A stretch of 64,000 nucleotides of DNA. It comes from Subtercola endophyticus (GTDB lineage Bacteria > Actinomycetota > Actinomycetes > Actinomycetales > Microbacteriaceae). Below, in pieces: positions 1 to 8,191 of the stretch. Made by a program: the position numbers and the translations under genes. Under the pieces are notes generated by a model. It was not told where the DNA came from. It saw only the letters and a program-made list of their open reading frames with translations, and did no database searches. The DNA lies in contig NZ_CP087997.1 of assembly GCF_021044565.1 (NCBI RefSeq), positions 620,001-684,000 of the forward strand, given 5' to 3'. The number at the start of each line of letters is the position of its first letter. Within the stretch, counting starts at the first letter, position 1.

Positions 1-1
1 T

Positions 2-544
2 CTGACGGTTCGCGAGAACGTCGCCGTCGCTGCAAAGCGTGGTGCTCGACGCTCCGGGGCGCAAAGTCATGCCGACCGGGTGCAAGGGGCGATGGATCGG
101 GTCGGCATCGCTGAACATGCTTCTCGTCTTCCGGGCGAGCTGTCTCACGGACAGCGCGTTCTTGTCGGAGTGGCGCGTGCCATCGCCGCCGAACCTCAGG
201 TTGTTCTAATGGATGAACCTGCAGCTGGTCTCGATGATGCGGAGGGCCGGGAACTGGGTCTGTTCATTAGGAAGTTGGCTTCGGAGGGCATGGGCATCCT
301 TCTCGTCGACCACGACATGAATCTCGTGCTCGACGTGTGCGATCGCCTCTACGTGCTCGACTTCGGCCGACTGATCGCTTCGGGATCGCCTCAGGAGATT
401 TCGAACGACCCTGCTGTCATCCGCGCGTATCTAGGCGGAGGAGACGAAGTCGACTCTGCTGATCCTGATGTGGTGACACCAGCCGACATCGCAGATGCCG
501 ATGAGATCGAGCTTGAACCGGTGGACATCGAGGAGGAGAAGTGA
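2..544 (+). CDS. Liv-type ABC transporter ATP-binding protein (LivG-like), 3' part
   Basis: This is the C-terminal part of an ABC ATPase whose start lies before the window; the frame is open from base 2. The visible part has a signature-like LSHGQ, a Walker B segment VVLMDEP, a D-loop AAGLD and an H-loop ending LLVDHD, followed by a TLR-like C-terminal tail (RLIASGSPQEI) typical of the LivG/LivF branch. The last ~35 residues are acidic. The family energises uptake of branched-chain amino acids, amides or aromatic acids. The stop overlaps the GTG of the next ATPase by four bases, so the two are translationally coupled. The substrate cannot be read from an ATPase; the downstream catabolic genes argue against a plain amino-acid importer. 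Confidence 0.9.
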   Translation: MTVRENVAVAAKRGARRSGAQSHADRVQGAMDRVGIAEHASRLPGELSHGQRVLVGVARAIAAEPQVVLMDEPAAGLDDAEGRELGLFIRKLASEGMGILLVDHDMNLVLDVCDRLYVLDFGRLIASGSPQEISNDPAVIRAYLGGGDEVDSADPDVVTPADIADADEIELEPVDIEEEK

Positions 545-1272
545 GCGCGAATTACCAAGCACAGGCTGAACCGCTGCTGCAGGCGACGTCGTTGTCCGTC
601 GGCTATTCGGGCACAGCCGTCGCGCACGATCTGAACCTGTCAATCGGCACGTCAGAGATCGTCTGCCTGCTGGGCCCGAATGGGGCCGGAAAGACCACGA
701 CGTTGCTGACCCTCTCTGGTCTGCTCGAGCCGATAGCTGGTTCCGTCACCCTGCACGGCAACGACCTCAAGGGCGTGCGCCCTGACGTGCGAGCCAGGCG
801 GGGAATCGTTCAAGTGCCGGAAGATCGGTCGTTGTTCGGGTCGCTCACGGTGAAAGAGAATCTTCAGGTCGCTTCGCGCGATGAAAAGGAGCTCGACAGG
901 GTCTATTCGTATTTTCCGAAGCTGCGAGACATCCAGGATCGTCGCGCAACGGTGCTCTCGGGGGGCGAGCAACAGATGCTCGCCCTTGCACGCGCCCTGA
1001 TGCTCAGACCGGAATTGCTCATTGTCGATGAAATGAGTCTGGGACTGGCGCCGATCGTCGTCGAGGCGATCTTGCCTGTTTTCCGTCGTATCGTCGACGA
1101 GACCGGAGCGTCTGTTCTCATGGTCGAGCAGCATGTGCATCTCGCCCTCGAAGTCGCCGATCGGGCATATGTCATGTCGAGGGGCAGGATCATTGCATCC
1201 GGAACGGCCTCCGAGATCTCGGAATCTCTCGACGATCTGCGCGGCGGCTATCTTGGTGTGCAGAGTGACTGA
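541..1272 (+). CDS. Liv-type ABC transporter ATP-binding protein (LivF-like)
   Basis: This complete 243-residue ABC ATPase has Walker A GPNGAGKTT (near residue 46), signature LSGGEQQ (near 140), Walker B LLIVDEMS (near 160) and an H-loop VEQH (near 190). The DEMSLGLAP stretch and the short length are typical of LivF, the second ATPase of branched-chain-type importers. GTG at 541 overlaps the upstream stop (GTGA). Its own stop lies inside the next gene, so transport and catabolism are on one transcript. The permease and binding-protein genes are presumably upstream of the window. Confidence 0.92.
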   Translation: MSANYQAQAEPLLQATSLSVGYSGTAVAHDLNLSIGTSEIVCLLGPNGAGKTTTLLTLSGLLEPIAGSVTLHGNDLKGVRPDVRARRGIVQVPEDRSLFGSLTVKENLQVASRDEKELDRVYSYFPKLRDIQDRRATVLSGGEQQMLALARALMLRPELLIVDEMSLGLAPIVVEAILPVFRRIVDETGASVLMVEQHVHLALEVADRAYVMSRGRIIASGTASEISESLDDLRGGYLGVQSD

Positions 1273-2887
1273 CGTTCGTGAAGCGACCATTCCCGTTGCA
1301 ATAGTGGGAGCGGGGCCGGTCGGTCTCACCCTCGCCGCTCTTCTGTCTGCGCGAGGTGTGAACGCATGTCTCATAGAGCGTCGATCGGGCGCAAGCGACG
1401 AGCCGAAGGCCATCAGCATCGATGACGAGTCGCTGCGCACCTATCAACATGCCGGGTTACTGCCGGAGCTTCTGCGGATTGTCGTGCCGGGCACCGGAAC
1501 CCGGTACTTCGACGCTGACGGCCGACCTCTGTTTCAGGCCGGTGCTGAATTTCCGGGGAGGCTGACGCTGCCGTTCAAGAATCCATTCGCTCAACCAGAT
1601 CTTGAACGCGTGCTGTACAGCGCTGTCGAGAGGGATGACGCGATCCAGCTTCGGCTCGCAACCGAGGTGACGGGCCTCTCTCAAGGGGAGGACGGCGTGC
1701 GGCTGGAGCTACGATCTGACGGCGTAGATCAATCTCTCTGTGCGGCATACGTCGTGGGCGCTGACGGAGGTCGCTCGACCATTCGGGCGGCGGCGGGAAT
1801 CGGTATGACAGGTCGAGCTCTTCGCGATGATTGGCTGGTGGTCGATACTGTCGGCGATACCCACCGCGAACGGCACGGAATGCACTATGGGATTCCCGAG
1901 CGGCCAATGGTAATCGTCCCTGGGCTCGCGGGGCGATGCCGGTACGAATTTCGATTGTTTGCGGGCGAAGGGGTGGCAGGCGAGCGTCCTGAATTCTCAC
2001 TCATCGCCAAGTTGCTCAGCCCACACCGAACAATCCACGAGAACGAAATCGAGCGCGCGGTGGTTTACCGGTTCAACGCATTGAACGCCGACACCTACCG
2101 TTCCGGCCGTCTGATGCTGGCCGGTGACGCGGCGCACATGATGCCGCCCTTTGCAGGGCAAGGCCTCAACTCGGGCATCCGCGACGTCGAGAACCTGGCG
2201 TGGAAGCTCGCCGCTGTCATACAGGGGCAGATGCCAGAGCAGATCCTCGATTCGTATACTGACGAACGTCGCCCTCAGGCCGGAGCAGTCGTTGCCTCGT
2301 CCGCACGTTTGGGTCGAGTCGTTATGAGCACGTCGAGACGCGTAGCCGAACTGCGAGACCGCCGCGTTCGCGCGGCGTTGGTCACAGACGAAGGCCGCGA
2401 CTTTTTCGAGAATATGAGATACCGACCGGCCAATCGTTTCGAGCGGGGACTCCTCATTCCCGGCCAGGGTGTCGGATCGCCATTGGCTCAACCCTGGGTG
2501 TTCGACATGCAGGCCGCAAAGGTGCATCCGTTGGATATCGCTTGCGGACCCGATTGGACTCTCATCGGCGTCGATGTGCAAGCTGAAGAATGGCCGCACG
2601 TCGAAACGGTCCGGGCCGTTAGCCGGGCGCATGCGGTACACGCGGTTCTCGGCGAAGAACTCCCCAGACGCTTGGCCGGCATAGACCTGATAGCCGACCT
2701 CGATGGTTCGCTTCGACGCGAACTTCTGCCTAACGCTGGCAAGTTCATGCTGATCCGCCCCGATCGTGTCATCGCCGCGATTTTCGGGGTGAACGACATC
2801 GCCGGAGTTCACCTCGTCATCGATGATTGGTTTGTCTCTGACCGTGCCATCGATACTCCCTCATCTTCCATCTACCGAGAGGCATAG
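1265..2887 (+). CDS. FAD-dependent aromatic hydroxylase (MhpA/PheA-TfdB type)
   Basis: This is a predicted 540-residue flavoprotein monooxygenase. It has an N-terminal Rossmann motif VAIVGAGPVGLTLA, a middle GADGGRSTIR (DG motif) and a second FAD motif GDAAHMMPPFAGQGLN that also contacts NADPH. The segment EPKAISIDDESLRTYQ resembles the start of 3-(3-hydroxyphenyl)propionate hydroxylase (MhpA). Family members insert one oxygen into phenolic rings. GTG at 1265 is chosen because it gives an 8-base overlap with the upstream stop and places the FAD motif about 10 residues in; an upstream in-frame extension would run through livF-like coding sequence. Ring hydroxylation would be the first step of the encoded pathway. 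The exact substrate is unknown. Confidence 0.88.
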   Translation: MTDVREATIPVAIVGAGPVGLTLAALLSARGVNACLIERRSGASDEPKAISIDDESLRTYQHAGLLPELLRIVVPGTGTRYFDADGRPLFQAGAEFPGRLTLPFKNPFAQPDLERVLYSAVERDDAIQLRLATEVTGLSQGEDGVRLELRSDGVDQSLCAAYVVGADGGRSTIRAAAGIGMTGRALRDDWLVVDTVGDTHRERHGMHYGIPERPMVIVPGLAGRCRYEFRLFAGEGVAGERPEFSLIAKLLSPHRTIHENEIERAVVYRFNALNADTYRSGRLMLAGDAAHMMPPFAGQGLNSGIRDVENLAWKLAAVIQGQMPEQILDSYTDERRPQAGAVVASSARLGRVVMSTSRRVAELRDRRVRAALVTDEGRDFFENMRYRPANRFERGLLIPGQGVGSPLAQPWVFDMQAAKVHPLDIACGPDWTLIGVDVQAEEWPHVETVRAVSRAHAVHAVLGEELPRRLAGIDLIADLDGSLRRELLPNAGKFMLIRPDRVIAAIFGVNDIAGVHLVIDDWFVSDRAIDTPSSSIYREA

Positions 2888-2892
2888 TTCTT

Positions 2893-4281
2893 GTGAGCCA
2901 GCGACTAACAATCGAGGGGTTTTCCGGTCAGGTTCTGCTGCCGGGAGACCCGGAGTACGACGAAGCACGCACCATCTGGAACCGGATGATCGACCGCCGG
3001 CCTGAGATCATCGCGCGGTGCCTCACCGTGACAGACGTCGTCACGGCCGTGAGGTGGGCCCGCGCAGAGGGTGTTCCTCTCACTGTGCGAGGAGGCGGCC
3101 ACAGTATCCCGGGGCACAGCGTCATCGACGACGGCCTCGTCATCGATCTCACGGGCATGAACGCTGTCGAGGTTGATCCCGCCGCGCGTTTGGTGAGGGT
3201 GCAGGGCGGCGCTCTCCTCGGCGACGTCGACCGGGCAACGCAAGAGTTCGGACTCGCGACACCGGCGGGTGCAATCTCACACACCGGGGCAGGTGGACTC
3301 ATTCTCGGTGGCGGGCTGGGGTGGACGATGCGCAAATACGGATTGACCGTCGACAATCTCATCGCCGCGCAGCTTGTCACAGCTGAAGGTGATGTCATCG
3401 TTGCCGATCGGAACGAGCACCAGGACTTGTTCTGGGCTCTGCGCGGTGGAGGAGGGAATTTCGGTGTGGTGACCGAATTCACCTTGAAGCTCCACGAGCG
3501 CGGACCGGTGTATCTCGCAGCGCACGCGTTCGAACTCGAGGATGCTGCCGCCGTGCTTCGTGGGATGCGAGACATCATGCCGACCTCACACGACGATCTC
3601 GTCTGGTCAGCCTTCTTCCGCATGCTCCCCGATTGGGACTGGGCGCCGGCTGGGCGAGTCGGCGATCGAGTTCTGCTTGCGCCTCTTGCCTGGTTGGGTG
3701 ATCACGATGAAGGGCGCGCAGTCATCGACGAATATCTCGCCCATCTCGGCGTCACGCCGCTGGCTCAGTCGCACGGTTCGATTCCTTATGTGGAGTTGCA
3801 AAGCCTCAACGACGATCTGAACGCGCACGGTCACTTCAACTACCACAAGTCGAGCTTCTTGAAACAACTTGACGACGACACAATCGACGTTCTCGTGCGC
3901 CAAGGATCGCGCATCGCGTCGGCCAATTCGCAACTGGAGGTTCTCTCGATGGGCGGAGCAATTGCCCGCATTCCCGAAACTGAGACAGCGTTCGCACACC
4001 GCACAGCGCTCTGGCCAGTGAACGTCTGCGGAATTTGGAAACCGCACGAGGACAGCCAACTGAATAAGGATTGGGTCGTGAACACCTTCAACGAGCTCCG
4101 CCCTCATCTCGGCGATGGGTCTTACCTCAACTTCGGAGGCAGTGATGCGACGGAAGTCGAGTCACATGAGGGATACGGGGACCACTGGCGTCGGCTCCGT
4201 GAGGTGAAGACAGTCTACGATCCGGGCAATATATTCCGGCACAATGCCAACATCCCTCCCCTCAGCGAGGCCGACGCATGA
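2893..4281 (+). CDS. FAD-linked oxidase, berberine-bridge-enzyme-like (6-hydroxynicotine-oxidase type)
   Basis: This is a predicted 462-residue PCMH-type flavoprotein. Near residue 70 it has RGGGHSIPGHS, whose His normally carries the 8-alpha-histidyl FAD bond. The second covalent site (Cys in plant BBEs) is replaced by a SHTGAGGL context, so single covalent attachment, as in 6-hydroxy-D-nicotine oxidase, is expected. FGVVTEF and the C-terminal YDPGNIFRHNANIPP (BBE domain) confirm the family. Such enzymes oxidise alcohols, amines or ring carbons with O2. It starts at GTG 2893, five bases after the hydroxylase stop, and ends by overlapping the next ATG. Confidence 0.9.
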   Translation: MSQRLTIEGFSGQVLLPGDPEYDEARTIWNRMIDRRPEIIARCLTVTDVVTAVRWARAEGVPLTVRGGGHSIPGHSVIDDGLVIDLTGMNAVEVDPAARLVRVQGGALLGDVDRATQEFGLATPAGAISHTGAGGLILGGGLGWTMRKYGLTVDNLIAAQLVTAEGDVIVADRNEHQDLFWALRGGGGNFGVVTEFTLKLHERGPVYLAAHAFELEDAAAVLRGMRDIMPTSHDDLVWSAFFRMLPDWDWAPAGRVGDRVLLAPLAWLGDHDEGRAVIDEYLAHLGVTPLAQSHGSIPYVELQSLNDDLNAHGHFNYHKSSFLKQLDDDTIDVLVRQGSRIASANSQLEVLSMGGAIARIPETETAFAHRTALWPVNVCGIWKPHEDSQLNKDWVVNTFNELRPHLGDGSYLNFGGSDATEVESHEGYGDHWRRLREVKTVYDPGNIFRHNANIPPLSEADA

Positions 4282-5150
4282 AGATCGGGCCCGAAACGAC
4301 TGCATTGGTGACGGGAGGCGACAGCGGCATCGGCTTCGGCATCGCACAAGCTTTCGTGCAGCGCGGGGCACGCGTGGTCATAGCGGGTTTGTCTGAAGAA
4401 GCGCTTGCCGAAGCGGCGAACCAGCTCGGCGGTCGCGTCTCCACGGCGGTCTTGGATATCAGGGATCGCGAAGGCTGGGCCCAGCTGGCAGAGCGGCTGT
4501 GGGCGGACGGTGGTATTGACGTGCTCGTGAACAATGCGGGAGTGGGGTACCTCACGCCCGCTCTTGAAACGAGCTTCGAACAGTGGGACTGGCTCATCGA
4601 CATCGACCTCACCGGAACTTTCAACGGAGTGCGCTCGATCGTCCCACGGATGCTGAGAACCGGGAGCCCAGGCAGAATCGTGTCGACCGCATCGATCGGG
4701 GGACTGCTGGCGGCGCCGGGATCCGTCTACGCTGCGGCCAAGGCCGGAGTCATCGGATTCATGGAAGCTCTGCAAACCGAGCTGTGGGATACGCAGATCG
4801 GCGTAACCATTCTCGTTCCCGGAATCGTGCGTTCGAACATCGCCAACGGGTTGCTGCCCCCCGGCGAATCTCAGGGCGTTCAACCGGGTGGGGCTGGCCT
4901 CGACGTGCTTTACCAAGAGCCGATGGAGCCCAAAGAAGTAGGTGAGCGCGTCATCCGCGCGATTCAGAATGACGCGTTATACGTCGTCACTCACGCCGAA
5001 CACGGCCCACTCCTGCAGCGACGATTTGATGCAATACGTCGCGCGGTGCCGCTCGAGACTCCGCCCGAAGCGAGGGCCGCGGTCGAGCGGATGGTTCTCG
5101 AGCATCCGATCTATGACGCCGTTCGTGCACGAATCGAGGAGGGGGAGTGA
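4278..5150 (+). CDS. Short-chain dehydrogenase/reductase
   Basis: This is a 290-residue classical SDR. The cofactor motif TGGDSGIG is near residue 13, NNAG near 90, and the Ser-Tyr-Lys triad appears as STASIGG followed by YAAAK. The C-terminus is extended (about 40 residues beyond a minimal SDR) and hydrophilic. It would interconvert a hydroxyl and a keto group with NAD(P). ATG 4278 overlaps the upstream TGA by four bases and its own stop overlaps the next SDR, so it is translated as part of the operon. It is unlike SDR 5147-5905 in length and ends, so the pair probably acts on successive intermediates. Confidence 0.92.
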   Translation: MKIGPETTALVTGGDSGIGFGIAQAFVQRGARVVIAGLSEEALAEAANQLGGRVSTAVLDIRDREGWAQLAERLWADGGIDVLVNNAGVGYLTPALETSFEQWDWLIDIDLTGTFNGVRSIVPRMLRTGSPGRIVSTASIGGLLAAPGSVYAAAKAGVIGFMEALQTELWDTQIGVTILVPGIVRSNIANGLLPPGESQGVQPGGAGLDVLYQEPMEPKEVGERVIRAIQNDALYVVTHAEHGPLLQRRFDAIRRAVPLETPPEARAAVERMVLEHPIYDAVRARIEEGE

Positions 5151-5905
5151 GCGAGAGTCTGTTGCGCGATCGAGTCGTATTCGTCACCGGTGCCGGTAGC
5201 GGGATCGGACGCGCGGCAGCCCAACTCTTCGCAGAGGAAGGGGCGGCGATTTTCGCCATCGACCGAGATGAACAGTCGCTGGATCAGGTAGTAGGGCACA
5301 TCGTCTCCGCCGGCGGCCGGGCTGGTGGTCAGGCGTGCGATGTCGCGAGATTGAACGACGTCGCTGACGCCGTGAACGCTGCAGTCTCGAAATTCGGACG
5401 CATTGATGGAGCATTCAACAATGCCGGCATAGCTCCCCCCGCCGTCGACACATCGCTCGTGGATCCACTGCTCTGGCAGAAGGCTTTCGACATCAATGTC
5501 GCCGGAATCTGGCACTGCCTGCGCGCAGAGCTCACGGTTATGGAGCCAGGCGGATCTATCGTCAACACGGCGTCGGTTGCTGGAATGGCGGGATTACCAG
5601 GGTCAGCCCTCTATTCTGCAACGAAGCACGCAGTCGTAGGGCTCACTCGCAGCGTCGCGGCTGAGTATGGGCCACGAGGAATACGAGTGAATGCGATCGC
5701 TCCCGGGCTGACACGCACCGCGATGGTGGCGGCGCTGATCGAGAACGGCGATATGGATCCCGAGGCGTTGGTCGCCCACTCGCCGCTTCGGCGAATGGCC
5801 GAACCTCGTGAGATCGGCGAAGCTGCGTTGTGGTTGCTCAGCAACCGATCCAGCTTCGTGACGGGTCATGTACTAGCAGTAGACGGCGGAGAGTTGGCGG
5901 TATGA
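5147..5905 (+). CDS. Short-chain dehydrogenase/reductase (FabG-like)
   Basis: This is a 252-residue classical SDR with TGAGSGIG at the N-terminus, NNAGIA near residue 90, a catalytic Ser in NTASVAG, YSATK (Tyr/Lys) near 160 and the usual C-terminal VTGHVLAVDGG. A conserved Asp after the second beta strand (AIDRDE) suggests NAD(H) preference. GTG 5147 overlaps the preceding stop by four bases. This is the second dehydrogenase of the catabolic operon. Substrate unknown. Confidence 0.92.
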   Translation: MSESLLRDRVVFVTGAGSGIGRAAAQLFAEEGAAIFAIDRDEQSLDQVVGHIVSAGGRAGGQACDVARLNDVADAVNAAVSKFGRIDGAFNNAGIAPPAVDTSLVDPLLWQKAFDINVAGIWHCLRAELTVMEPGGSIVNTASVAGMAGLPGSALYSATKHAVVGLTRSVAAEYGPRGIRVNAIAPGLTRTAMVAALIENGDMDPEALVAHSPLRRMAEPREIGEAALWLLSNRSSFVTGHVLAVDGGELAV

Positions 5906-5933
5906 GTTCGGATCTGACAGCAAAGGAACAATC

Positions 5934-7607
5934 ATGACAGTCTCAACCGGTGGACAGATGGTAATCAGCACGCTCAAGCGGGCTGGAGTCGACACCGCAT
6001 TCGGTATCAATGGCGCCCACGTCGACAGCATCTATCAGGCTGCGCTCGACGACGGGTTTCGCATCATCGACGTCAGGCACGAAATGAATGCGGGGCACGC
6101 AGCAGAAGGGTATGCCCGCGTACGAGGGGATGTCGGTGTCGCCATTCTTACGGCCGGCGGCGGGTTCACCAACGCCGTGACGTCGATGGCCAACGCGTTC
6201 TTGGATCGAACGCCTGTCGTCTACATAGCCGGTTCCGGACCGCTCTCACTCGACCAGTCGAACGACTTGCAATCGGGTATCGACCAAGTGGCGATGGCAA
6301 GCCCCGTGACGAAGTGGGCCCACCGCGTCACTCGCACGGAACTCATTCCGCGTCTGCTTGCCCAGGCGGTTCGGGTCGCGCGCTCGGCGCCGGCCGGGCC
6401 CGTGCTCCTCGACATTCCCTGGGACGTTCTCAGAGAGTCCGTGGAATTGCCTGAAGACGTGAACCGGCTGAACCTGGATGGTCACGGGGCAGCTGCACCG
6501 TCGTCGCTCGATGACATCGAGCGACGCATCCGTTCTGCGGAGCGCCCGGTCGCGCTCATCGGCAAACCATTCGCTGCCGACTCCGACCGCGCGGCCTTAC
6601 ATCGTTTTGCCGAGCGAAGCGGAGTGCCGTTAGTCTCCGATTACGACGGTCTCGGAGCGATTCTCGGCACGCCCCAGGGCATCGGGTTGGTGCAGATCCT
6701 GGCTACACTCCCTTCTGACGAGAAGCCAGACCTCATCATCATGCTCGGGGTGCGCTTCGGACTGACCACCGCACTCACATCGGGCACGCTGATTCCGCAC
6801 GGGATCCAGATCGTGCAGATCGATTCGTCAGGAGCGGAACTTGGTCGCCTAGAAACCGTCGCCCTCGCCATCCAAGCAGACCCAGGGGCAACCGTATCCG
6901 CCTTGGCCGAGCGATTCGAGCGGCCCAGCGCCCCATCGACGTGGACGCAACGGCTATCCCGCGTGGCCGAAGAGCGCACCGCGGCCGTTATGGCTGAAAA
7001 AGTGCCAGGAGATCGGATTCACCCTCTCGACGCAGTTACCGCCATTGCCACATCGTTGCCGAGTGGGTCGACCGTGGTCGCAGATGGTGCCCTCACCTAT
7101 CTCTGGCTTTCTGAGACGATAGCGAAGAGCAACGTTGCGCACTATCTCTGCCACGGATATCTCGGATCGATGGGCGTCGGCATGGGCACCGCACTCGGTG
7201 CTCAGAGCGCGCGACCGGGTGAAATCACGGTATTGGTCACCGGTGACGGAGCGGTCGGCTACAGCCTGGCGGAATTCGACACGATGGTTCGTGCCGAACT
7301 TCCCGTCGTCGTCATTGTGCTCAACAACCGGGCGTGGGGTGCGACCTGGCACGCCCAAGAAATCGTACTCGGGCGAGATCGAGTGACGAACAATGCCCTG
7401 TCTAACGGGTCATACAGTGCCGTCGCGCGCGCGCTCGGCGCCGATGGTTATGAGGTCACCCGCTTGAACGAGCTGGCCGATGCGATCACGAAAGCGATAG
7501 CGGCGGGGCGCCCGGCCTGCATAGACGTGCAGGTGGATCTCGACCCCATACCTCCGGAGGAGAAGGTGCTGATGGGCGGTCTTCCGTTTGGCGCCGGGGA
7601 GGCGTGA
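5934..7607 (+). CDS. Thiamine-diphosphate-dependent enzyme, acetolactate-synthase superfamily
   Basis: This 557-residue protein has the three-domain ThDP architecture. The N-terminal Pyr domain carries the cofactor-activating Glu in RHEMNAGHAAEGYAR (near residue 45). A middle domain resembles the FAD/ADP-binding domain of AHAS. The C-terminal PP domain has the GDG...NN motif (GDGAVGYSLAEFD then VLNNRAWG). These enzymes make or cleave C-C bonds next to a carbonyl (decarboxylase, lyase, ring-opening hydrolase). No regulatory subunit gene is nearby, so biosynthetic AHAS is unlikely. AAAGGA precedes ATG 5934 at good spacing. In this operon it is the best candidate for C-C cleavage after hydroxylation and dehydrogenation. 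Confidence 0.88.
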   Translation: MTVSTGGQMVISTLKRAGVDTAFGINGAHVDSIYQAALDDGFRIIDVRHEMNAGHAAEGYARVRGDVGVAILTAGGGFTNAVTSMANAFLDRTPVVYIAGSGPLSLDQSNDLQSGIDQVAMASPVTKWAHRVTRTELIPRLLAQAVRVARSAPAGPVLLDIPWDVLRESVELPEDVNRLNLDGHGAAAPSSLDDIERRIRSAERPVALIGKPFAADSDRAALHRFAERSGVPLVSDYDGLGAILGTPQGIGLVQILATLPSDEKPDLIIMLGVRFGLTTALTSGTLIPHGIQIVQIDSSGAELGRLETVALAIQADPGATVSALAERFERPSAPSTWTQRLSRVAEERTAAVMAEKVPGDRIHPLDAVTAIATSLPSGSTVVADGALTYLWLSETIAKSNVAHYLCHGYLGSMGVGMGTALGAQSARPGEITVLVTGDGAVGYSLAEFDTMVRAELPVVVIVLNNRAWGATWHAQEIVLGRDRVTNNALSNGSYSAVARALGADGYEVTRLNELADAITKAIAAGRPACIDVQVDLDPIPPEEKVLMGGLPFGAGEA

Positions 7608-7609
7608 TC

Positions 7610-8113
7610 ATGGAATTTGGGTTTGGGCAGCCGGATGACTCCATTATTCAAATCGCCTTCGTCGTTGAAGATCTCGACGTGGCGATGCGTGAGTTCAGTT
7701 CCCGCTTGGGTGTAGGGCCCTGGACCGTGATGCGCGATTTTGCGGGGGAGAACCCCAGATATCACGGATTACCTACTGAGGCCCGCGCAAACGTCGCCCT
7801 CGGATTCGGTGGACGCATGCAGTATGAGCTTATCCAGCCGCTCGACGATCTACCCTCCGTTCATCGTGACGTCATCGAGGAGAGGGGCTATGGGTTTCAT
7901 CATTTCGGATACGCTCGGCCTGACTTCGATGCGAGCGTGGCACACATGCGCGCCCAAGGCTACGAACCGGTTTTCGAAGCTCGGGTAGGTGGCGATGGGA
8001 GAGTGGCTTATTTCGATACCCGTGACGTTCTCCCCGGAATGGTTGAGTTCATAGAGGCGGGACAAGCCTTAGATACCGACTTCACGGCGATGTATCTCGC
8101 CGCGCGGCATTGA
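7610..8113 (+). CDS. VOC (glyoxalase/bleomycin resistance) superfamily protein
   Basis: About 167 residues form two beta-alpha-beta-beta-beta units resembling methylmalonyl-CoA epimerase-like VOC enzymes. Probable metal ligands are Glu in MQYELIQPL, His in YGFHHFGY and Glu in GMVEFIE. The usual first-strand His is replaced (IIQIAFVVEDLD), with Gln or none as ligand. Two starts are possible. GTG 7604 overlaps the upstream stop, but GGGGAGG (7596-7602) sits seven bases before ATG 7610, which I prefer. It is the last gene of the operon; epimerase, isomerase or ring-cleavage roles are all possible. Confidence 0.82.
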   Translation: MEFGFGQPDDSIIQIAFVVEDLDVAMREFSSRLGVGPWTVMRDFAGENPRYHGLPTEARANVALGFGGRMQYELIQPLDDLPSVHRDVIEERGYGFHHFGYARPDFDASVAHMRAQGYEPVFEARVGGDGRVAYFDTRDVLPGMVEFIEAGQALDTDFTAMYLAARH

Positions 8114-8191
8114 GGGGAGTTCGGTTACGCCGGTTCCATTTGTGTGATGGCGGGTTTCTGTCTTGTCTCTGTCGGCCGGGTAGCGCTGCGC

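Noticed and set aside
5934..7607. Biosynthetic acetolactate synthase (ilvB)
   Set aside because: No ilvN or ilvC nearby, and the gene is embedded in a degradative operon; superfamily-level naming is safer.
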